Source of the DNA: Heyndrickxia sporothermodurans
GTDB lineage: Bacteria > Bacillota > Bacilli > Bacillales > Bacillaceae_C
Length of the DNA: 16,979 nucleotides
Assembly (NCBI RefSeq): GCF_016785185.1
Contig: NZ_JAEKDY010000071.1
Direction: 5' to 3' (one strand)
Part shown: positions 6,830 through 14,736 of the stretch, in pieces
Layout: the number at the start of each line of letters is the position of its first letter
Position numbering within the stretch: the stretch's first letter is position 1
Notes under the pieces: model-generated
Database searches by the model: none
What the model was told of the DNA's origin: nothing
The model's input: the letters and a program-made list of their open reading frames with translations, nothing else
Program-made: the position numbers and the translations under genes

Positions 6830-7384
6830 ATGACTAGAAAAGCATTAATTAATATTGATTATACATACGATTTTATTGCAGATGATGGTAAATTAACGTG
6901 TGGGAAACCAGGTCAAGACATTGAAAATATAATTATCCAGCTAACAAGCGATTTTATACTTTCCGGTGATTATGTTGTTTTTGCGATCGATTGTCATCAA
7001 AAAGAAGACACACTCCATCCGGAGGCAAAGCTGTTTCCACCGCATAATATAGTAGGAACACAGGGGCTTCAATTATTCGGAGCTTTACAAGGTTTGTATG
7101 AACAACATAAAAATGACGAAAATGTACACTATATGGATAAAACACGTTATAGTGCATTTGCCGGAACGGATTTGGATATAAAGCTAAGAGAACGTGGAAT
7201 TGAAGAACTACATTTATGTGGCGTTTGTACGGATATTTGTGTATTGCATACGGCTGTAGATGCTTATAATAAAGGATACAAAATAGTCGTTCATGGTAAC
7301 GCAGTGGCGAGCTTTAATGATACAGGCCATCAATGGGCATTAGAACATTTTAAAAATACATTGGGTGCGAAGGTACTCTTTTAG
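6830..7384 (+). CDS. pncA: Nicotinamidase (isochorismatase-like cysteine hydrolase)
   Basis: PncA deamidates nicotinamide to nicotinate, the first step of NAD salvage, in the cytoplasm. The 184-residue product matches Bacillus nicotinamidases (the YueJ type) along its length. The catalytic triad is visible as D10 (NIDYTYDF), K104 (YMDKTRYSAF) and C137 (LCGVCTDICVLHT). The metal ligands D54, H56 and H72 lie in AIDCHQ and FPPHN. The cis-peptide region GVCTD is intact. ATG 6830 is seven bases after AAGGGGTG; the GTG directly before it at 6827 is a less favoured start. It is the first gene of the pnc-nad operon, 22 bases before pncB. An isochorismatase or other amidase is unlikely given the nicotinate enzyme next to it. 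Confidence 0.93.
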   Translation: MTRKALINIDYTYDFIADDGKLTCGKPGQDIENIIIQLTSDFILSGDYVVFAIDCHQKEDTLHPEAKLFPPHNIVGTQGLQLFGALQGLYEQHKNDENVHYMDKTRYSAFAGTDLDIKLRERGIEELHLCGVCTDICVLHTAVDAYNKGYKIVVHGNAVASFNDTGHQWALEHFKNTLGAKVLF

Positions 7385-7406
7385 GGTAAATAAGGAGTGG
7401 GGTTAA

Positions 7407-8873
7407 ATGGTAAAGCTATATAAGGACGACGGTTTTGCACTGCATACGGATTTATATCAAATCAATATGGCAAAAACATATTGGGATGACGGTATTCATG
7501 AACGAAAAGCGGTATTTGAAGTTTTTTTCAGGAAGCTTCCTTTCGACAATGGGTATGCAGTATATGCGGGCTTAGAACGAATTGTTGAATACTTACGTGA
7601 TTTTCATTTTTCTGAAACAGATATTCAATATTTACGTGAAGAATTGAACTATGATGAAGAATTTTTACAATATTTAAGTGAAATGCGTTTCACAGGAACC
7701 GTTCGGTCGATGAAAGAAGGGGAAATTGTTTTTGACAGTGAACCTTTAATTCATGTGGAAGCACCTTTGGCACAAGCGCAAATAATTGAAACCGCCTTGC
7801 TTAATATTGTGAATTACCAAACATTGATTGCAACGAAGGCAGCGAGAATTAAAAATGTAGTCGGTGACCAAATATTAATGGAATTTGGTACGCGCAGAGC
7901 ACATGAAATGGATGCAGCGGTGTGGGGAACAAGGGCTGCCTACATCGGTGGATTTGATTCAACAAGTAATGTTCGAGCGGGTAAACGATTTGGAATCCCT
8001 GTTTCAGGTACCCATGCCCATGCGATGGTACAAGCATATCGTGATGATTATACAGCATTTCATAAATATGCAGAAAGCCATCGGGATTGTGTATTTTTAG
8101 TGGATACATATGATACGTTGAAATCGGGTGTCCCAGCAGCTATACGAGTTGCAAAAGAATTAGGGAATAAAATTAATTTTATTGGTATTCGATTAGATAG
8201 CGGAGACATGGCGTTTTTATCAAAAGCAGCACGAAAAATGTTAGACCAAGCAGGATTTCCAAATGCGAAGATTGTGGCATCAAGTGATTTAGATGAGTAT
8301 ACGATCCTTCATATGAAGTCCCAAGGAGCCAAAATTGATATGTGGGGAGTCGGGACAAAGTTAATCACTGCTTTCGAGCAGCCAGCATTAGGTGCGGTTT
8401 ATAAAATGGTTTCCATTGAAGATGAAAATGGAGTGATGCAAGATACCATTAAAATTTCATCAAATGCGCAAAAAGTGACGACACCTGGTTTAAAAAAGGT
8501 TTATCGAATTATTAATACAAATACGAATAAATCTGAAGGTGACTATATTGCAATGCAGGATGAGGATCCACAATCCCAAGAAAAGTTAAAAATGTTCCAC
8601 CCCGTGCACACATATATAAGTAAAACCGTGACTGATTTTGAAGCGAAAGATTTACATCATGATATTTTCGTAAATGGGGAATTAGTCTATCGATTACCAG
8701 AATTAAAAGAAATACAAGGCTACACGAAAGAAAGCTTAGGATTACTCTGGGAAGAATACAAACGCTCACTTAATCCCCACGAATATCCAGTTGATCTTAG
8801 CCAAAAATGTTGGGATAACAAAATTAAAAATATTGAGGACGTTCGTGAAAAGATTGCCCATATGAAAAAATAA
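7407..8873 (+). CDS. pncB: Nicotinate phosphoribosyltransferase
   Basis: PncB joins nicotinate to phosphoribosyl pyrophosphate, with ATP-driven phosphorylation of an active-site histidine, to give nicotinate mononucleotide. The 488-residue protein begins in typical fashion (ALHTDLYQINMAKTYW) and has VFEVFFRKLPFDNGYAVYAGL, the EFGTRRAHEMDAA block that contacts substrate, SGTHAHAM (200-207, with H205 the likely phosphorylated residue), FLVDTYDT, IRLDSGDM and the phosphate-binding DMWGVGTKL. The C-terminal extension is that of the longer bacterial class. The ribosome binding site AAGGAGTGGGG precedes ATG 7407. It acts directly on the product of PncA and is followed after 24 bases by nadE. Confidence 0.95.
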   Translation: MVKLYKDDGFALHTDLYQINMAKTYWDDGIHERKAVFEVFFRKLPFDNGYAVYAGLERIVEYLRDFHFSETDIQYLREELNYDEEFLQYLSEMRFTGTVRSMKEGEIVFDSEPLIHVEAPLAQAQIIETALLNIVNYQTLIATKAARIKNVVGDQILMEFGTRRAHEMDAAVWGTRAAYIGGFDSTSNVRAGKRFGIPVSGTHAHAMVQAYRDDYTAFHKYAESHRDCVFLVDTYDTLKSGVPAAIRVAKELGNKINFIGIRLDSGDMAFLSKAARKMLDQAGFPNAKIVASSDLDEYTILHMKSQGAKIDMWGVGTKLITAFEQPALGAVYKMVSIEDENGVMQDTIKISSNAQKVTTPGLKKVYRIINTNTNKSEGDYIAMQDEDPQSQEKLKMFHPVHTYISKTVTDFEAKDLHHDIFVNGELVYRLPELKEIQGYTKESLGLLWEEYKRSLNPHEYPVDLSQKCWDNKIKNIEDVREKIAHMKK

Positions 8874-8897
8874 AAAAGATAATGGAGGTAATGCGAA

Positions 8898-9725
8898 GTG
8901 GATGAGCTACAAAGAAGAATCATTGAAAACATGAAAGTGAGTCCTACAATCGATGCCCATGAGGAAATCCGAAAGAGTGTAGATTTCCTTAAAAATTATT
9001 TATCGAAATATCCCTTTTTTAAAGGATTTGTTTTAGGTATATCAGGGGGCCAGGATTCTACTTTAACAGGAAAACTAGCGCAACTAGCGATTGATGAGAT
9101 GCGTAAAGAAACTGGGAATAATGAATATAAATTTATTGCTGTTCGGCTTCCGTACGGTGTTCAAAAGGATGCAGCAGATGTGGAGGATGCAATTACATTT
9201 ATTAACCCCACTAAAGCTATAACAGTAAACATTAAAGCTGCTGTCGATGCAAGTGAAGCTTCATTGAAAGCAGCAGGCATTATCTTATCTGATTTTGCAA
9301 AAGGTAATGAAAAAGCAAGAGAGCGGATGAAAGCACAGTATAGTATTGCCGCCATGGAAAATTGCGTTGTTCTTGGTACCGATCATTCAGCTGAAAACCT
9401 TACAGGATTTTATACAAAATATGGAGACGGCGGAGCGGATCTCGTACCTATCTTTCGCTTAAATAAGCGTCAAGGTAGAATGCTGCTCAAAGAACTAGGA
9501 TGCCCAGAGCATTTATACTTAAAGACACCAACAGCTGACCTTGAAGATGAACGGCCGCAATTGTCAGACGAAAGTGCATTAGGCGTCACCTATGACGAAA
9601 TTGATAATTACCTAGAAGGAAAAAAGGTTTCAGAGCAAGCACAACAAACCATTGAAAAACTATATCAAAAATCCGAACATAAACGACACATGCCAATCAC
9701 AATATTTGATGATTTTTGGAAATAA
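8898..9725 (+). CDS. nadE: Ammonia-dependent NAD synthetase
   Basis: NadE amidates nicotinate adenine dinucleotide to NAD using ATP and free ammonia. At 275 residues it is the short form without the N-terminal glutaminase (nitrilase-like) domain. The PP-loop SGGQDS is at residues 49-54. Other marks are LPYGVQKDAADVEDA, NEKARERMKAQY, GTDHSAENLTGFYTKYGDGGAD at the dimer active site, KTPTADLEDERPQLSDE and the C-terminal KRHMPITIFDDFWK. It starts with GTG at 8898, eight bases after GGAGGT; no in-frame ATG stands near. It ends the salvage operon and its stop codon abuts a terminator. NadD, which makes its substrate, is not in this window. Confidence 0.95.
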   Translation: MDELQRRIIENMKVSPTIDAHEEIRKSVDFLKNYLSKYPFFKGFVLGISGGQDSTLTGKLAQLAIDEMRKETGNNEYKFIAVRLPYGVQKDAADVEDAITFINPTKAITVNIKAAVDASEASLKAAGIILSDFAKGNEKARERMKAQYSIAAMENCVVLGTDHSAENLTGFYTKYGDGGADLVPIFRLNKRQGRMLLKELGCPEHLYLKTPTADLEDERPQLSDESALGVTYDEIDNYLEGKKVSEQAQQTIEKLYQKSEHKRHMPITIFDDFWK

Positions 9726-9749
9726 AAAGAGTCCTAAGGGGCTCTTTTT
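9724..9749 (+). terminator. Intrinsic terminator of the pncA-pncB-nadE operon
   Basis: AAAAAGAG and CTCTTTTT, extended by TCC/GGG around a TAA loop, form a compact stem with a U tract that begins inside the nadE stop codon. The symmetry makes it bidirectional in principle. Confidence 0.85.
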
Positions 9750-9800
9750 ATTATAATAGGCTCTTTTCTAAAAGATTCTTTCCTTTAACTGCACGGAGTG

Positions 9801-9868
9801 GATTGGAGCGGAAGGGGCTCGACTTCCTCTCTGCGGAAAGCAAGCTCCTGCAGCGGAAAGGAACGGTT
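9801..9868. repeat. Short degenerate copy of the GGAGCGGAAGG repeat family
   Basis: GATTGGAGCGGAAGG at 9801-9815 is identical to 2385-2399 in the 286-bp element, and GCGGAAAGC at 9833-9841 matches its right part (2636-2644, one difference). The whole unit is only about 68 bases and lacks the long interior. AGGGGCTCG 9813-9821 can still pair with the AGCTCCT region at 9843-9849. It seems a collapsed relic of the same family, placed between the nadE terminator and the yeaC leader. A reading frame crossing it has no binding site and no homology I recognise. Confidence 0.65.
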
Positions 9869-10026
9869 CATTTTATCATCTCAAAAACAGCCGTATAAAA
9901 AAGGAAAAAATTTAGTGATTTTTTCGTTCTACTCTTTTTCTTCATCCCAATTCATAGTATGCTAAAAATAATAAGAAATTTTAAAATTTTCCAGACTACA
10001 TTGATAGAGATAATAGGGGGATTCGA

Positions 10027-10983
10027 ATGAAAGATACCATTTTTCATCCAAAATTAAAGCAAGTTATAAATAATATCGAAAAAGTAATGATTGGGAAATC
10101 AGATGTGGCGGAACTCAGTCTTGTTGCGTTATTAGCTGAAGGGCATGTTTTATTAGAAGATGTTCCAGGGGTTGGAAAAACAATGATGGTAAGAGCATTG
10201 GCCAAATCAGTAAATGCCAACTTTAAGAGAATCCAATTTACACCAGACTTATTGCCTTCCGATGTGATCGGAGTATCAATATATAATCCGAAAGAATTAG
10301 AATTCCAATATAGACCAGGTCCAATTATGGGAAATATTATTCTGGCCGATGAGATAAACCGTACATCTCCGAAAACACAATCCGCTTTACTTGAGGGAAT
10401 GGAGGAGAGCAGTGTCACAGTAGATGGAAATACCAGGAAATTGGAGCGACCGTTTTTCGTTATGGCAACACAAAACCCGATTGAATATGAAGGTACATAC
10501 CCTTTACCAGAGGCTCAGTTAGATCGTTTTCTTTTAAAAATGAAAATGGGGTATCCAAATATAAATGAAGAAATAGATATATTAGATAGAACACAAAAAC
10601 AAGCACCGATTGACCGTTTAGACTCGGTAATTACTCTTTCCGAATTAGTGGAATTACAAGATGAAGTAAAAGAAGTGTATGTCGATCAAACACTTAAACA
10701 ATATATTGTAGAACTAGCAAATTACACTAGGAATCATACGAATGTTTACCTAGGGGTAAGTCCTCGTGGATCAATCGCATTAATGAAAGCATCACAAGCT
10801 TATGCTTTATTACATGGCCGAGATTTCATTATTCCTGACGACGTACAATATTTAGCCCCATTCGTGTTTTCGCATCGAATTATTGTTAAATCCGAGGTTA
10901 AATATGGCGGCAAAACAGCAGAAGATATTGTAAAAGAAGTAATTAAATTTGTACAGGTTCCCGTTCAAAGGGCAGTGAGATAA
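10027..10983 (+). CDS. yeaC: MoxR-family AAA+ ATPase
   Basis: MoxR proteins are AAA+ chaperone-like ATPases thought to assemble or activate partner complexes, often with von Willebrand-like or DUF58 proteins. This 318-residue protein has Walker A VPGVGKT (46-52), Walker B LADEINR (106-112), sensor 1 ATQNP (147-151), an arginine-finger-like QLDRF (164-168) and the lid helices in the C-terminal third (GVSPRGSIALMKASQAYALL). All ATPase residues are present. ATG 10027 follows a strong AGGGGG. The upstream 150 bases contain a weak -10-like TATGCT at 9957-9962 without a convincing -35. The stop codon overlaps the yeaD start, so the pair is translationally coupled. The cellular target is unknown. 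Confidence 0.92.
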   Translation: MKDTIFHPKLKQVINNIEKVMIGKSDVAELSLVALLAEGHVLLEDVPGVGKTMMVRALAKSVNANFKRIQFTPDLLPSDVIGVSIYNPKELEFQYRPGPIMGNIILADEINRTSPKTQSALLEGMEESSVTVDGNTRKLERPFFVMATQNPIEYEGTYPLPEAQLDRFLLKMKMGYPNINEEIDILDRTQKQAPIDRLDSVITLSELVELQDEVKEVYVDQTLKQYIVELANYTRNHTNVYLGVSPRGSIALMKASQAYALLHGRDFIIPDDVQYLAPFVFSHRIIVKSEVKYGGKTAEDIVKEVIKFVQVPVQRAVR

Positions 10984-12176
10984 TGATGAAAACAAAATTA
11001 AAAACATGGGGGAAACTAATTCTTCTTCTTATTTTTATTCTATTAACTTTCTCCTATGCCATGTTTCAAGGTGGCTTTGTTAGCTGGTTCCTATTTTTCA
11101 GTTTTGTCCCCTTCGCTCTCTATGCATTATGTATTGCCTTTTACCCTCTTGGAGATTTGGTAATCGAAAGAACATTTAATAAAGATACTTATTTAGCCGG
11201 GGAACATCTTAATGTCGTCATAAAAATAAATAGAAAATATTCATTCCCACTCTTTTTTCTCATCATCAATAACACTTCAAGTCTTTCTAAGGAGAATGGG
11301 AAGCAAATTGTATTTCCAGGTTTCAAAAAACATATTCAACTTGAGTACAGTATGCCTAATTTACCGAGAGGAGAACACCATTTTGATAAAATATATGTCA
11401 AAATTGGCGATCCTATTGGCTTATTTGAAAAGGAAAAGGATTATTCTTTGGAGAAATCGATACTAGTTTATCCTGCCTTTTCGGATATTATTTACCGCTC
11501 TTTTGAAAGTAGATATGAGCAAGGAGCTACAGCATCTCAAATAAAAATTCAAAATGATACATCAATGGTTGCGGGAATACGAAATTATGAACCGGGCGAT
11601 CGTTTCACATGGATTGATTGGAAGGCGACAGCGAGAATGAATGAGATGAAAACGAAAGAATTTGAGGAGCGCCAATCGAATGATGTATCCATTATTTTAG
11701 ATCGCTCACCTTCTTCATCGTTTGAGGAATGTGTGAAATTTTCTGCATCAATCATTCGCACGATTATTCAACATGGTGGTCAAATAGGGTTTTACTCAAT
11801 TGGACAGGAGCGTACCATTTTCCCAATTAGGGGAGGAGAGGAGTATAGACAGCAACTATTCCATCATTTAGCTAAAGTAAAAGCGGATAGTAATGTCCAT
11901 ATTTCTAGTATTTTGGATGGCGAGTCAGCATTCTATCAACGATCAGCTTCCTTATTAATTATCACTTCTAATTTAACACAGGCGTTAGTTGATATGGTAA
12001 GGAAGCATGTGCAAAGAACTGGAACGGTGATTATTTTTGTCGTAAAAAATGATAACGAACCATTTCTTGATGACGAATACCAATTAAGTTCGATTGCCAC
12101 TCGTTATGGAGTGTTTGTAAATTTCCTTCATGAAAAGGATTTCCGCTCGGCTTTAACGGGGGTGAAACAAAGATGA
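10983..12176 (+). CDS. yeaD: DUF58-domain membrane protein
   Basis: This 397-residue protein opens with two membrane helices (about residues 10-27 and 29-52). The following region resembles a beta-sandwich (LAGEHLNVVIKINRKYSF, PRGEHHFDKIYVKIGDPIGLF). The DUF58 hallmark GDRFTWIDWKATAR is at residues 205-218 and leads into a von Willebrand-like fold (VSIILDRSPSSSFEE). DUF58 proteins are found next to MoxR ATPases across bacteria and are presumed clients; no reaction is established. The ATG at 10983 overlaps the yeaC stop by one base (TAATG); the next codon is also ATG. The 3' end overlaps yebA by four bases (ATGA). I infer that the three proteins act together at the membrane. Confidence 0.88.
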   Translation: MMKTKLKTWGKLILLLIFILLTFSYAMFQGGFVSWFLFFSFVPFALYALCIAFYPLGDLVIERTFNKDTYLAGEHLNVVIKINRKYSFPLFFLIINNTSSLSKENGKQIVFPGFKKHIQLEYSMPNLPRGEHHFDKIYVKIGDPIGLFEKEKDYSLEKSILVYPAFSDIIYRSFESRYEQGATASQIKIQNDTSMVAGIRNYEPGDRFTWIDWKATARMNEMKTKEFEERQSNDVSIILDRSPSSSFEECVKFSASIIRTIIQHGGQIGFYSIGQERTIFPIRGGEEYRQQLFHHLAKVKADSNVHISSILDGESAFYQRSASLLIITSNLTQALVDMVRKHVQRTGTVIIFVVKNDNEPFLDDEYQLSSIATRYGVFVNFLHEKDFRSALTGVKQR

Positions 12177-14422
12177 CGATAAGGGAAAATAACAAAGGTC
12201 TTTCACTGATTTTATATCTTTTTAGTTTTTTTCTTTTACTAGAATGGATCTATCCTTTAAAGGAAGTTGCAAATACGGGAAATACATCTTTGTTTATTAT
12301 ATTTATAATCCTTTCATTTATTTTGTACGTATTTAACGCTCCATTTTTCCCAGTGTTCGTTTTAAAAATCATTTTTATATCCTTTTCGTTACATCATATT
12401 TTCTTTGACAAACCAATTTTTGGAATAGAGTGGGTAAGTATTTTGTTAACTGATTTCATGAAAAATATCGGTCTATTATTCGCCGGAAATTGGAGTCAAC
12501 TCACTAATGAGTTCAGGACAATGTTGTTTTTTATTTTGCTATGGCTAATTATGTATTTGCTAAGATATTGGGTGATCGTAAGGAGAAATGTATTTCTATT
12601 TTTTGTGATGACCATTGTTTACATAACGGTCCTTGATACATTTACTCCATACAATAGTAAGTTTGCGATTGTAAGAACGGTTTTTTTTGGATTTGTTCTA
12701 TTAGGTATGTTATTTTTTCAACGTTTTGTCGAAAGAGAAAATGTACGGTCTACGCAAAAGTTAATGACAAAATGGATGGTCCCTCTGTCCGTAATGATTA
12801 TTGGCAGTATTTTCATAGCCCTTATTGCCCCTAAAGCCTCTCCTATATGGCCAGATCCTGTCCCTTATTTGAAATCCTATGCTGGAGCGGACAAGAATGG
12901 GAATAAAGAAGGAATAGGATCAAGCGTAAAAAAAGTTGGCTATCGTGTGGATGATTCTAAGTTGGGCGGGCCCTTTGAAGGTGATGATACGGTTGTGTTT
13001 AGGGTTGTAGCAGAATCGCGTCAATATTGGAGAATGGAAACAAAAGACTTATACACAGGGAAAGGATGGAAAGCATCTAAACCGGATGCAACATCCACCT
13101 ATCGAATGCAGGACGATATTCCGATTTCGTTAAATAAAGGTTTGGTACCATCTTCAAAAGACGAGAAGGAAAATAGGAAAAAATCCAAATCCGCTTCAAT
13201 TACGCTAGAACAACGAAGCCCGAATCTTGTTCATACGTATGGATTTACAAATATTTTATATAATAAACCATCTGGTATTGACCCGGAGAAGGAGGATGCC
13301 TTCTCAGTAAATGATGCGACAGAAAAAATTACAGCTATTCAAAATAATGATCCCTTGTATATAAGGGATTACATGGTAATTTATCAACTTCAACGATATA
13401 GCATAAAAAAAATGAGTCAAATAACTGGTAAGAATGCACAATTTGATCCGCGTTATATTCAGTTACCAGAAAAATTTCCGAAGCGTGTAAAGGATCTCGC
13501 GGAGGAATTAACAAAGGATAAAACGAATTGGTACGATAAGACAAAGGCGATCGAAGGATATTTGCAATCCGGTAAATATAAATATGATAAGAAAAACGTG
13601 GGAATTCCAAAAGAGAATCAAGATTATGTAGATCAATTTCTATTTGAAACACTAAGAGGATATTGTGATAATTTTTCTACTTCTATGGTTACGATGCTTC
13701 GCTCAATTGGAATCCCTTCCAGGTGGGTCAAAGGATACTCATCAGGGGAATATCAAGGGTCGGAGGGTGTTTCGCAAAATATTTATAAAGTAACCAATAA
13801 TAATGCACACTCATGGGTTGAAGTCTTTTTTCCAAATGTAGGCTGGGTACCTTTTGAGCCGACGATGGGCTTTGTAAATAACTCTGTTTTCAATAATGAT
13901 CTGACTACAAAGGCACAGGCTGCCTCTACTACACCAAAAGAGGAAGAAGTTAAAAAGAAACCGCAAAAAGAACAAGAGGCAGATAATGAAACGACCAGTT
14001 CAGATGGATTTTCATTTACAAACTTGTGGGAAAAAACAACGAAAGTTTTCCAAGACCATTGGATGTTCATCGTTATTAGTATCATCATTGTTATGCTGAT
14101 TTCGGGTTTTATCTATTTAAAGCGCAGCAAATGGCTACCTTACATTCTTATTTGGAAATACCGAGCAAGAAATGACAAGGAAACGTTCTCGAAAGCCTAT
14201 TTGTCACTTTTAAAACAGTTAGAGAGATTTGGCTTGCGAAAAGAAACAGGTCAAACATTGAGGGAATACGCAAGAAATGTGGATAATTACTTTGGAACAG
14301 AGACGATGTATCAATTAACCGAACAATATGAGAGAAATATTTATCGGGGAGAAAATATCAAGATTGATTGGGAACAGACTCGGGAATTGTGGGAAAATTT
14401 AATTAAAAAGACAACGGGTTGA
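12173..14422 (+). CDS. yebA: Membrane transglutaminase-like protein (TgpA/DUF3488 family)
   Basis: This 749-residue protein has some six or seven N-terminal membrane helices (within about residues 10-220). A large loop, probably extracellular, carries a transglutaminase-like core. One helix follows at about 631-650, then a cytoplasmic C-terminal tail with the DUF4129 pattern (TLREYARNV...QLTEQYERNIYRG). The core has the catalytic cysteine C498 in GYCDNFSTS and histidine H546 in NNNAHSWVEV. The third position falls at WVPFEPT, where E562 takes the place of the Asp usual in transglutaminases, as I recall is common in this family. Residues 575-605 form a charged KKKPQKEQEADNE linker. It is coupled to yeaD by ATGA. 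The substrate is unknown; protease-like or crosslinking action on cell-surface protein is possible. Confidence 0.88.
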   Translation: MTIRENNKGLSLILYLFSFFLLLEWIYPLKEVANTGNTSLFIIFIILSFILYVFNAPFFPVFVLKIIFISFSLHHIFFDKPIFGIEWVSILLTDFMKNIGLLFAGNWSQLTNEFRTMLFFILLWLIMYLLRYWVIVRRNVFLFFVMTIVYITVLDTFTPYNSKFAIVRTVFFGFVLLGMLFFQRFVERENVRSTQKLMTKWMVPLSVMIIGSIFIALIAPKASPIWPDPVPYLKSYAGADKNGNKEGIGSSVKKVGYRVDDSKLGGPFEGDDTVVFRVVAESRQYWRMETKDLYTGKGWKASKPDATSTYRMQDDIPISLNKGLVPSSKDEKENRKKSKSASITLEQRSPNLVHTYGFTNILYNKPSGIDPEKEDAFSVNDATEKITAIQNNDPLYIRDYMVIYQLQRYSIKKMSQITGKNAQFDPRYIQLPEKFPKRVKDLAEELTKDKTNWYDKTKAIEGYLQSGKYKYDKKNVGIPKENQDYVDQFLFETLRGYCDNFSTSMVTMLRSIGIPSRWVKGYSSGEYQGSEGVSQNIYKVTNNNAHSWVEVFFPNVGWVPFEPTMGFVNNSVFNNDLTTKAQAASTTPKEEEVKKKPQKEQEADNETTSSDGFSFTNLWEKTTKVFQDHWMFIVISIIIVMLISGFIYLKRSKWLPYILIWKYRARNDKETFSKAYLSLLKQLERFGLRKETGQTLREYARNVDNYFGTETMYQLTEQYERNIYRGENIKIDWEQTRELWENLIKKTTG

Positions 14423-14447
14423 CCGTATGTTTAAACAAGTATAAAAT
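14419..14447 (+). promoter_or_regulatory. Promoter of the guaA leader, overlapping the yebA stop codon
   Basis: TTGACC at 14419-14424 and TAAAAT at 14442-14447 are exactly 17 bases apart. The -35 box includes the yebA stop codon (TGA 14420-14422). Transcription would start near 14454, shortly before the guanine aptamer. This would let guaA be expressed apart from the yeaC-yeaD-yebA transcript. Confidence 0.65.
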
Positions 14448-14467
14448 GATGACAATTAAAAAAATAG

Positions 14468-14541
14468 TGCTTCATATAATTTTGGAAATATGGTCCAGAA
14501 GTCTCTACTAAATCACCGTGAATGATTTAACTATGAAGGCA
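14468..14541 (+). promoter_or_regulatory. Guanine-type purine riboswitch aptamer
   Basis: P1 is CTTCATA 14470-14476 with TATGAAG 14532-14538. The core contains ATATAAT, a P2 hairpin with loop GAAATATGG, the junction AGTCTCTAC, a P3 loop with ACCGTGAA, and ACTATG. The base before TATG, C14531, is the position that pairs with the ligand (C74 in xpt numbering). C specifies guanine, and T would specify adenine. Repression by guanine of a GMP-synthesis gene makes sense. Confidence 0.93.
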
Positions 14542-14598
14542 GTGTGATTCTATTAATTGTCATCATTATTGTATAATGATGTAGTTAGTTATGCTTTG

Positions 14599-14651
14599 AA
14601 ACTAGAATTCTGCCTTCTTAATTTATTTGAGGTGGAGTTCTAGTTTTTTTG
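14599..14651 (+). terminator. Terminator of the guanine riboswitch, with competing antiterminator
   Basis: AAACTAGAATTC 14599-14610 pairs with GAGTTCTAGTTT 14635-14646 (one G-U), followed by a run of Ts. CTGCCTTC 14610-14617, inside the loop side of the left arm, is perfectly complementary to GAAGGCAG 14535-14542, the 3' strand of aptamer P1 and the bases after it. Guanine binding should lock P1 and so favour the terminator. Confidence 0.85.
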
Positions 14652-14736
14652 TATTTTTCAATCGATATGCTGATATAGTTTCCTTACTAATAGGGGAAAA
14701 TATGATTAAGAAAAAACTTAGGTTGGGGGAATCGAT

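Noticed and set aside
9716..9898. Plus-strand open reading frame of 60 codons after nadE.
   Set aside because: It crosses a terminator and a repeat copy, lacks a ribosome binding site and has no conserved motif.
14572..14577. A TATAAT box between the guanine aptamer and its terminator.
   Set aside because: No -35 box stands at proper distance (TTGTCA is only nine bases away), and a start there would bypass the riboswitch. The bases are explained by the local hairpin 14561-14581.
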